The notes under the pieces: generated by a model
Told to the model about the DNA's origin: nothing
Database searches by the model: none
What the model saw: only the letters and a program-made list of their open reading frames with translations
Shown: piece by piece, positions 1 through 4,939 of the stretch
Layout of the letters: each line of letters opens with the position of its first letter
Position numbering within the stretch: the stretch's first letter is position 1
Program-made: the position numbers and the translations under genes
NCBI GenBank assembly: GCA_041946755.1
Contig: JBHGBB010000059.1
Coordinates: 1-18,268 of the forward strand
Source of the DNA: JBHGBB01 sp041946755
GTDB lineage: Bacteria; UBP4; UBA4092; JAOAEQ01
Direction of reading: 5' to 3'
Length of the DNA stretch: 18,268 nt

Positions 1-466
1 CGAAATTACAGATATTCTTGGTTAATCCACCCATCCCTAAATCTTTCATTGCTTCATGGATCAGGCATCGGCGAACCATAACTTCCAGTTTGGTTTCGGT
101 TTCCTGGATAACTTCGAATACCAGATTATGGCTTTCGAAATCCTTATAGATTTTAGCGAACGCCGGGAATTTATCGTTAGCTCCGATCGGTTTGAATCCT
201 TTAAAGAAACAATTGCACATGGTAACGATTACTTTCCCCATAATTTCATCTGCAAGCTGGTTTCCATACTTCTTCTGCAGCCGGGGATAAAGTTGGGCGG
301 CTAATTTAAAATGGTTCTTTAACGCGGTTTTATTCTTTTCCGGCTGGTCGGCATCAGCGGAAACGGTATATTGGAATTTATTGGCTTTCATTTCGGCTGG
401 GATACCTATCAGATATGCGGAAATGGTTCCGATTTCTTTCTTTAATAACCGAACCGATTCTTTCAT
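1..466 (-). CDS. ATC-hydrolase-like protein, C-terminus cut by window edge
   Basis: I translated this frame by hand from an ATG at 466-464; it stays open to base 1, giving about 155 residues with the C-terminus missing. The product begins MKESVRLLKKEIG. It has a helical stretch (LYPRLQKKYGNQLADEIM) and near the cut end a pattern RRC-LIHEAMKDLG-MGGL-TKNIC. The spacing of the two cysteines around a leucine-rich ELG-like helix recalls the Pfam family named for L-2-amino-thiazoline-4-carboxylic acid hydrolase (PF14196), but the catalytic end cannot be seen. The start lies 10 bp after the stop of the HEPN gene, with a strong Shine-Dalgarno (AAGGAGGA) inside that gene's end, so translation is probably coupled and it belongs to the MNT-HEPN operon. 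Family call is from memory; function in this context is unknown. Confidence 0.6.
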   Translation of the reverse strand, partial: MKESVRLLKKEIGTISAYLIGIPAEMKANKFQYTVSADADQPEKNKTALKNHFKLAAQLYPRLQKKYGNQLADEIMGKVIVTMCNCFFKGFKPIGANDKFPAFAKIYKDFESHNLVFEVIQETETKLEVMVRRCLIHEAMKDLGMGGLTKNICNF

Positions 467-476
467 AAAGGTTATT

Positions 477-887
477 TTATCCTCCTTGTCGGATTATATT
501 TTGGATTTTACTCACTACGCTTTCTACAAAGGCTAGATACGAGCTACTCTCTTTTTCGGTTACTTCTATTCCACCGCCATATAAATCGGTATTCCTTTTC
601 GACCGCATTACGTTGCCGATATCGGCAATAGCATCGTCTTCTAATATTTTAGCCATGGTATCGATTATTATCTGATGATGGCCCGGCAGGCTTTTTACTT
701 TTACCTGATGATAGCTTAATAAGGTTATTCCGGCTTTAATTAATGCAGTATAAGTATAAGAATATTTAACTTCGATAATCGTATCTTGTTTAGCGATAGT
801 TAAATCGCGAAGCGCGTTTTTAAAGTTCTGCGCAATCTGTTCGGGAGTAAACTTAAATTGGGTGAAGTATTTATCGTCGAAAATCAT
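477..887 (-). CDS. HEPN-domain protein (SAV_6107-like), putative toxin of an MNT-HEPN pair
   Basis: This is a 136-residue, all-helical-looking protein. Around residues 94-103 it reads MRSKRNTDLY, which resembles the R-x2-RN-x3-Y signature of the SAV_6107-like HEPN subfamily; the classical R-x4-6-H RNase motif is not clearly present. Its ATG overlaps the stop region of the upstream nucleotidyltransferase gene by 4 bases (ATGA), the usual layout of MNT-HEPN toxin-antitoxin modules. In the characterised HepT/MntA pair the nucleotidyltransferase AMPylates a tyrosine of the HEPN toxin; Y103 near the RN motif is the natural candidate here, by analogy only. The likely role is an RNase-type toxin or the helical partner of the MNT enzyme. 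A standalone helical nucleotide-binding partner without toxicity is the main alternative. Confidence 0.75.
   Translation of the reverse strand: MIFDDKYFTQFKFTPEQIAQNFKNALRDLTIAKQDTIIEVKYSYTYTALIKAGITLLSYHQVKVKSLPGHHQIIIDTMAKILEDDAIADIGNVMRSKRNTDLYGGGIEVTEKESSSYLAFVESVVSKIQNIIRQGG
480..487 (-). promoter_or_regulatory. Shine-Dalgarno of the ATC-hydrolase-like gene
   Basis: The minus strand reads AAGGAGGA about 13 bases before the ATG at 466, overlapping the last codons and stop of the HEPN gene. It fixes the start of the downstream partial gene and indicates co-translation with the HEPN gene. Confidence 0.6.
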
Positions 888-1432
888 TTACTGATTTTGA
901 TATGCTTTTTATTCAGTATCCCTGAGATAAACGGGTCGTTGCGTTTAATCCGGTTTTTAAACTCTTTTTCATCCATATTGACGATATTGATTTCCCGACC
1001 GATATCTTTTTGTAACTGGTTGAGTTTTTTCTGTAACAAAATAATATCATGCTCTCCGATAGCCAGCAAATCGATATCGCTATATGCCTGCATGGTATCA
1101 TCGGCATACGAGCCATAAATATAGATTTCTTGCAAATTCGGGATTTCTTGAATGATGGATTTCAGTTTATCTTCTATCCCGACGGTTTTCAGAATGATTT
1201 TCTTATATTCTTCATAAAGCGGATAATGGCTATTGAGCGTATATAATTTCAGATTCCCCCGCTGTTGCTGGCTAAAAAATCCTTCCTGTTCCAACTCATT
1301 AATTTTTTTAACCAGGTTCCGTTTATCTACCCTGAGTTTTCGCGCTATCTCGTTTAGATATAGACTCTCCTGCGGATTGAGATAGAAGTAAGTCAGGAGT
1401 TTCTTGGTTATCGTTGACCGTAACGGTATCAT
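884..1432 (-). CDS. wHTH-MNT nucleotidyltransferase, putative antitoxin and autoregulator
   Basis: The 182-residue product has two parts. Residues 1-68 look like a winged helix-turn-helix (SLYLNEIARKLRVDKRNLVKKI, then a basic wing and KLYTLN). Residues 100-160 hold a minimal nucleotidyltransferase domain with the complete GSx10DxD motif: G107-S108, then D119 and D121 in SDIDLL. MNT proteins of this type transfer AMP to a partner HEPN protein, which is encoded immediately downstream with a 4-bp overlap. The fused DNA-binding domain suggests that the protein represses its own operon, and the promoter region at 1455-1512 carries several matching dyads. No strong Shine-Dalgarno is visible before the ATG at 1432. 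The base composition resembles the right-hand host-like genes more than the AT-rich neighbours at 1717-3712. Confidence 0.85.
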   Translation of the reverse strand: MIPLRSTITKKLLTYFYLNPQESLYLNEIARKLRVDKRNLVKKINELEQEGFFSQQQRGNLKLYTLNSHYPLYEEYKKIILKTVGIEDKLKSIIQEIPNLQEIYIYGSYADDTMQAYSDIDLLAIGEHDIILLQKKLNQLQKDIGREINIVNMDEKEFKNRIKRNDPFISGILNKKHIKISK

Positions 1433-1454
1433 AATATTAAGGTTAATACCAATC

Positions 1455-1484
1455 CTTATCGGTGTAATTATCTACACCGATAAG
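1455..1484. repeat. 12-bp perfect inverted repeat in the MNT-HEPN leader
   Basis: Arms CTTATCGGTGTA (1455-1466) and TACACCGATAAG (1473-1484) are perfect complements around a 6-base spacer. The element lies between the predicted promoter and the wHTH-MNT start, and its inner GTGTA box matches the neighbouring dyads, so it could be an operator, an RNA hairpin in the leader, or both. Confidence 0.8.
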
Positions 1485-1512
1485 TGTAATATATTACACC
1501 GACGGGTGTCAA
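1483..1512 (-). promoter_or_regulatory. Predicted promoter with overlapping operators for the MNT-HEPN operon
   Basis: The minus strand has a perfect -35 box TTGACA (1507-1512), an 18-base spacer and a weaker -10 box TACACT (1483-1488). Two dyads overlap it: the perfect 16-bp palindrome GTGTAATATATTACAC at 1484-1499, and ACACC/GGTGT arms at 1496-1500 and 1505-1509. Such coverage of -10 and spacer is typical of autorepressed toxin-antitoxin promoters. The boxes are read directly; binding by the wHTH-MNT protein is inferred. Confidence 0.55.
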
Positions 1513-1672
1513 GGAGAAATAGTTCGGTTAACGATAATTATGCTTGCTTTTATGAATACCAAATTGAGCAATAACCTATTAACTTGATTTGGATTCTTTA
1601 TCGCTTATTGTATATGACGTCAAACCGAGATAAAAGGTTTAGTAATAAGAAGCTTTAGATGGGGGACAAGCG

Positions 1673-1688
1673 GTGTAATAAATTACAC
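1673..1688. promoter_or_regulatory. Second copy of the GTGTA dyad (putative operator)
   Basis: GTGTAATAAATTACAC differs by one central base from the palindrome at 1484-1499. It sits 28 bp beyond the stop of the Mrr-like gene, in the otherwise featureless gap before the MNT-HEPN operon. It may be a remote operator for the same regulator. Confidence 0.5.
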
Positions 1689-1716
1689 AGATACGTTATA
1701 TTATTTTTAATCTCTA

Positions 1717-2472
1717 CTACATATTGTTAAGATATTGTTTGAATAAATCTTCATCGATTTCATTGTTTTTAATACAAAACGATAAATCAAAATGAGTTGC
1801 TATGTCCTCACTTATTTGAACACCGTTCCATGTTATAATTCCGTAGTTTATAGCGGTTTTTTCTGTCTCTGGGCTAAAATATCCATTTGTGATAATAACC
1901 GGTATTATGGGTGTTGGAGAGTTGACAAATTCATCAGGTAAAACAAAAAGTGAAGAACCCTGTTTTTTCCTCAGTTTATCAATATCAGTAACAAATTCAC
2001 TTACATCAGCATTACTTACCTGACTTGCATTAGTTTTATGTTTTCCTTGACCAACGATTCTAATACTAGTATCGCTTAAAATCCGTTTTGAATTAATATT
2101 AAATTTCAGCCACCCATAAACATCAACTCCGCCTTCTTTTGATCTACGTGTAACCTTAGAATCTGAAATGTCATTAATATCAAGAACTATTTTGCAAACC
2201 TTTTCAAATTCTTCCCAATCAAGTTTTTTTATTAATTCAAAAATCTTATCTTTCCATAATATAACTCTTCTCTTTTCTTCTGCTTCTTGGCCATCATATA
2301 ATAAATCTATACGTACAAGGTAATCATCATCATATTCATTATATATATATTTGGGGGAAATTTTCCTTTTCTGACATTCGATGATATAGTTACGAATATT
2401 AACTTTGATTTTATGTATTAATAAATCACTTTGTTCTAACGCTTGAAGCTCCGATAATCCTTCTTTTTGCAA
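1717..2472 (-). CDS. Mrr-type restriction endonuclease-like protein
   Basis: The 251-residue product has a PD-(D/E)XK nuclease core of the Mrr type. The first helix has DWEEFEKVC (85-93), the catalytic Asp is in GGVDVYG (D117), and the QxK version of the last motif is in GQGKH (Q142, K144), followed by an alpha helix. A tail with VIITNGYFSPE and IITWNGVQI matches the 'marking agent' half of many Mrr_cat proteins. Residues 1-80 are helical and not recognised. The enzyme probably cuts DNA, perhaps modified or foreign DNA. It follows the ParB-like gene closely. The TTG start at 2472 has no Shine-Dalgarno, and the frame stays open upstream into the ParB-like gene; an ATT codon at 2553-2551, 7 bases after a GGGGGA, may be the true start and would add 27 residues. 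The gene is strikingly AT-rich, suggesting transfer. Confidence 0.8.
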   Translation of the reverse strand: MQKEGLSELQALEQSDLLIHKIKVNIRNYIIECQKRKISPKYIYNEYDDDYLVRIDLLYDGQEAEEKRRVILWKDKIFELIKKLDWEEFEKVCKIVLDINDISDSKVTRRSKEGGVDVYGWLKFNINSKRILSDTSIRIVGQGKHKTNASQVSNADVSEFVTDIDKLRKKQGSSLFVLPDEFVNSPTPIIPVIITNGYFSPETEKTAINYGIITWNGVQISEDIATHFDLSFCIKNNEIDEDLFKQYLNNM

Positions 2473-2542
2473 TGCATTAACTATTTCATTCGGAATATAA
2501 ATTTGATTATCATCTCTTGATAATAACTTATATACAAAAGTC

Positions 2543-3712
2543 TTAGTTAGAATTCTGAATTCCCCCTTTATCTTTCATTGTTTTCATAATAGCTTTCTGT
2601 GTTTTAGCTGCATTTTCAATGTTTTCTAATTTATTGATAAATGATTCTATTTTCTCTTTATCTTCCAAAATTTTGGGAATTGGAATCGTCTGAATTGCCG
2701 TTATTATGCGATCTAAATTAGTTAATTGTGCGTTAAGATCAACTTTGGTTTCCTCAACATTTTTTTGATATTTTCCCTCATCTAATTTTGCCCTTGCTTG
2801 TTCAATAGTAATATCTCCATTTTCAAATTCTGAAAAGATAGGTTTGTTTTCAGGAATAAGTAATCTTGAAAAAATATCTCTTATATCAGGATTTACTCGT
2901 AATAAACGTGGTTTACCATCATTTTCATTTTCATTTCCTAGATACCACCCAAGTAATTTTTTAAAATTTTCTTGATTATCAAATTTCTTAGAGTTATCAT
3001 TCCATTTTAGCCAATCTTTTATGGTTTGCTTCCCAAAAATTGCTTCTGGAAATAAACTAAATTTCTCAGCATCGACTTTATCTCCATAATCTTCATCATC
3101 TTTAGCATATTGCCATGCATTATATGAACGAATCAATGTAGAAACCAATGTTCTGCCTAAACCAGTCATTGCTGCCAAGTCCGTTGGTTTTAAATTTCTT
3201 CTATTTTGTAATTCGGTGAGATATTTACCTTGGGCTAAAGGACCCCATTCCTTAATACCTTTTATATGTCTGAGTCCCTGTAAAAGCCAAGCGATGTCTG
3301 TATCGTCTCCGTTATATATTAAAACCTGAAATTCCTTTATCGATTTTAATACTGTTTCACTTAACTGAATATGTGCAAGTTTATTTTCTTCAAATAACAC
3401 TTTTAATGAACTTATTCTTCGATTTCCCTCGATCACTAAAAATTTTCCGTTAATAGGACGAACCACGACTCTATCAATGGTTAAAAAACCAATCACCTTT
3501 ACTTTTTCCATTATATCTTTCAATCCTATTTCTATCATTTTACTTATAGTCGCTTTTTGAACTTCATCTTCTCCAATTCTCTTTTCCGGTACTTCATTAT
3601 AACCAACCTCCATTAGTCTAGGATTATTTGGATCAACTAATATATCCTCTAATTTAATAGTTTTTTCTTCTAGCAATGATGAATCAAATTTAAAACTATT
3701 TTCTTCAGACAT
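2543..3712 (-). CDS. ParB/Srx-like N-terminal domain protein, partner of the Mrr-like nuclease
   Basis: I place the start at the ATG at 3712 (389 residues) because a good Shine-Dalgarno (AAAAGGAG) lies 8 bases upstream; a start at 3742 would put that site inside the gene. Residues 20-106 match the ParB/sulfiredoxin fold: NNPRL (29-33), a helix, VIGFLTIDRVVV, and the core motif VIEGNRRISSLKVL (93-106). Residues about 160-200 (LKPTDLAAMTGLGRTLVSTL) look like the ParB/KorB helix-turn-helix. The C-terminal 60 residues are charged and probably coiled-coil. No ParA is nearby, so plasmid partitioning is unlikely. ParB-fold proteins outside partitioning bind CTP/ATP or act as nucleases and occur in defence loci. 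The gene overlaps the open frame of the Mrr-like gene, so both form one operon. Confidence 0.8.
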   Translation of the reverse strand: MSEENSFKFDSSLLEEKTIKLEDILVDPNNPRLMEVGYNEVPEKRIGEDEVQKATISKMIEIGLKDIMEKVKVIGFLTIDRVVVRPINGKFLVIEGNRRISSLKVLFEENKLAHIQLSETVLKSIKEFQVLIYNGDDTDIAWLLQGLRHIKGIKEWGPLAQGKYLTELQNRRNLKPTDLAAMTGLGRTLVSTLIRSYNAWQYAKDDEDYGDKVDAEKFSLFPEAIFGKQTIKDWLKWNDNSKKFDNQENFKKLLGWYLGNENENDGKPRLLRVNPDIRDIFSRLLIPENKPIFSEFENGDITIEQARAKLDEGKYQKNVEETKVDLNAQLTNLDRIITAIQTIPIPKILEDKEKIESFINKLENIENAAKTQKAIMKTMKDKGGIQNSN

Positions 3713-3720
3713 AATCTTAT

Positions 3721-3728
3721 CTCCTTTT
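3721..3728 (-). promoter_or_regulatory. Shine-Dalgarno deciding the start of the ParB-like gene
   Basis: The minus strand reads AAAAGGAG, 8 bases before the ATG at 3712. It lies inside the longer open frame that begins at 3742, so the shorter start is preferred. Confidence 0.7.
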
Positions 3729-3755
3729 ATTCTATTAATCAATATAATTATTTCA

Positions 3756-3785
3756 ATTTTACTGCTTTTTTTGCGAATCTGTCAA
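3756..3785 (-). promoter_or_regulatory. Predicted sigma70-type promoter of the ParB-Mrr operon
   Basis: The minus strand shows a perfect -35 TTGACA (3780-3785), an 18-base spacer and -10 TAAAAT (3756-3761), matching the consensus at five of six positions. A 10-bp palindrome AAGTTAACTT at 3784-3793 overlaps the -35 edge and could be an operator. The predicted transcript start is roughly 35-40 bases upstream of the ATG. Confidence 0.6.
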
Positions 3786-3943
3786 GTTAACTTACATATT
3801 TGATATTTTATAATTACTTAAGGTGACGCAATTTAGATATCCTTTACGTTGTCTATCGTTTCTCAAGAAGATAGAAACAATACCAAGGTATGCGTAAGGT
3901 TTCTTCTATTTTCGGTTAGCAGAAAATCAATTGCTTTTCGGTT

Positions 3944-3980
3944 AAGTTGAATTTTTATCCATTGGACAAAAATTCAACTT
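3944..3980. repeat. 37-bp near-perfect palindrome (family with TTGAATT arms)
   Basis: Arms of 18 bases flank a single central base at 3962 with one mismatch. The inner 31 bases (3947-3977) have the 15-1-15 layout TTGAATTTTTATCCA / TGGACAAAAATTCAA. The outer TTGAATT/AATTCAA is shared with the palindromes at 4481-4511 and 4527-4557, while the core differs. Confidence 0.85.
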
Positions 3981-4037
3981 GAATACAGGCTCTTTTCGAT
4001 ATCGCGAATAAAATCAATTGATTTATGGTTTCGGCTG

Positions 4038-4061
4038 ATTCTTTTCCAAATGGCAAAGAAT
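4038..4061. repeat. Imperfect 11-bp inverted repeat, possible diverged family member
   Basis: Arms ATTCTTTTCCA (4038-4048) and TGGCAAAGAAT (4051-4061) pair with one mismatch. Together with the upstream AAAATCAATTG word it resembles a decayed copy of the unit that contains the palindrome at 3944-3980. Confidence 0.55.
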
Positions 4062-4088
4062 TCAGGAACAATGCCAAGAATCTCTTGC

Positions 4089-4335
4089 TGTCATTGTGCG
4101 CACCCATAGGAAGCGAAGTTTATCCCGAATCTCGTCCTACTGTCATTGCGAGTGTAGCGAAGCAATCCCATTTTTCTTCTACGTGGCTTTAGCCCACGGT
4201 TTATGAACTTCAGTTCATTAATTTATTTTATTTCATATTTTAATAGCTAAAGCTATTTAACCCTCAACTAGAGTTGGGTCGAAAATTAGATAGATTGCTT
4301 CGTCAATAAAGAAACTTTATTCCCTCGCAATGACA
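4089..4335. repeat. Nested inverted repeat element with TGTCATTGCGAG ends, plus a degenerate half copy
   Basis: The main element spans 4141-4335. Its ends TGTCATTGCGAG (4141-4152) and CTCGCAATGACA (4324-4335) are perfect inverted repeats, as are the inner boxes GAAGCAATC (4159-4167) and GATTGCTTC (4293-4301). Inside lie smaller hairpins: CGTGGC-type at about 4181-4198, TGAACT/AGTTCA at 4204-4217, AATAGCT/AGCTATT at about 4242-4257, and CAACT/AGTTG at about 4265-4276. A degenerate left end (TGTCATTG followed by GAAGCGAAG) occurs at 4089-4118. Similar TGTCATTGCGAG repeats are common interspersed elements in many bacterial genomes. There is no protein-coding capacity, so it would be a MITE- or REP-like element if mobile. 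Confidence 0.7.
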
Positions 4336-4380
4336 TGAGGGTGTATCCCCTAGAACGATCATTTAATCCATTCTATTCTA

Positions 4381-4395
4381 GCGCGGAGACCGCGC
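4381..4395. repeat. GC-rich hairpin GCGCGG/CCGCGC
   Basis: Arms of 6 bases surround AGA, followed by CCCTACCGC. This recalls the common interspersed GGGGCGCGGTCTCCGCGCC-type repeat. It stands out from the AT-rich surroundings. Confidence 0.6.
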
Positions 4396-4480
4396 CCCTA
4401 CCGCTGGCAACCATTCTGAGTCACTCCAATCTTCTTGTTATATTTTATCCTATTGAAATTATTATGGTTATCTCATTATC

Positions 4481-4511
4481 TTGAATTATACTCAAGTTGA
4501 GTATAATTCAA
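4481..4511. repeat. Perfect 31-bp palindrome (15-1-15), TTGAATT family, core 1
   Basis: TTGAATTATACTCAA (4481-4495) and TTGAGTATAATTCAA (4497-4511) are exact complements around one G. The outer seven bases are identical to those at 3947 and 4527 and the inner eight are different. Confidence 0.9.
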
Positions 4512-4526
4512 CATCAAGGACTTTAC

Positions 4527-4557
4527 TTGAATTTTTCGCAAATTGCGAAAAATTCAA
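4527..4557. repeat. Perfect 31-bp palindrome (15-1-15), TTGAATT family, core 2
   Basis: TTGAATTTTTCGCAA (4527-4541) and TTGCGAAAAATTCAA (4543-4557) are exact complements around one A. It lies 15 bases after the end of the previous palindrome. The right flank CTTGAA is shared with the palindrome at 3944-3980. Confidence 0.9.
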
Positions 4558-4641
4558 CTTGAAAGGTTTTCCTATCAAACGCTACTCCCCAACTTCTTTT
4601 CCTAAAAAATAATATGTCATGTTTGCAAATCGGGTTTGAAC

Positions 4642-4664
4642 CGGAATTGGTCGGACCAATTCCG
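4642..4664. repeat. Perfect 23-bp palindrome (11-1-11)
   Basis: CGGAATTGGTC and GACCAATTCCG flank one G. A short CCGGT/ACCGG hairpin follows at 4673-4685. The single-base centre matches the TTGAATT family layout, but the arms are unrelated. Confidence 0.8.
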
Positions 4665-4761
4665 TATCTACTCCGGTATGACCGGATAATTTAGAAATTA
4701 AGACACTATACACTTAGTATCGCTGAAAGGTATTAAGTAAGAATAAATAGGGAGAAATAGC

Positions 4762-4936
4762 TACGCAGGCTGATAGTTTAGATGCTCGGAATCTTCGACC
4801 TACGTACCGCTGGCTATCCAGCCGGTAAAAGAAGCTAATACGCAGGCTGATAGCCTGCGATACTCTATGGTACCGCCGGCTATCGAGCCGGTAGAAGTGG
4901 TTTATACGCAGGCTAATAGCCTACGCTACCATATAT
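4762..4936. repeat. Tandem array of 66-bp units, each with two hairpins
   Basis: Two direct repeat units (4805-4870 and 4871-4936) each begin with a TACCG...CCGGTA hairpin (B) and continue with a TACGCAGGCT...AGCCT hairpin (A). The A hairpin at 4841-4859 is CGCAGGCT-GAT-AGCCTGCG, a perfect 8-bp stem. At 4907-4925 the same stem carries one mismatch. A broken A unit precedes the array at 4762-4776. The array ends 3 bases before the GH94 stop, so it may also act as a transcription terminator or 3' stabiliser for that gene, although no T-run follows. Confidence 0.75.
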
Positions 4937-4939
4937 CGG

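Larger units (their letters stand above)
3786..4939. other. Gene-free, hairpin-rich region between the ParB-Mrr operon and the GH94 gene
   Basis: I see no convincing coding frame in this stretch of about 1.15 kb. It holds several distinct families of inverted repeats listed separately, two diverged direct copies of an AAAATCAATTG-led unit (3923-3933 and 4010-4020, offset 87 bp), and a palindrome AAATCAATTGATTT at 4011-4024. It separates an AT-rich accessory block from host-like metabolic genes and looks like a landing zone for small mobile palindromic elements. Confidence 0.7.

Noticed and set aside
56..304. Plus-strand open frame of 82 codons
   Set aside because: It is antisense to the partial ATC-hydrolase-like gene, which has a strong ribosome binding site and family-like motifs; the plus-strand product shows nothing recognisable.
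858..1246. Plus-strand open frames across the nucleotidyltransferase gene
   Set aside because: They are shadows of the gene with the intact GSx10DxD motif.
2543..3712. Plasmid or chromosome partitioning ParB
   Set aside because: There is no ParA gene and no parS-like repeats; the neighbour is an Mrr-type nuclease.
4762..4936. CRISPR array
   Set aside because: Only two units, both imperfect and self-palindromic, with related rather than unique intervening sequence, and no cas genes.
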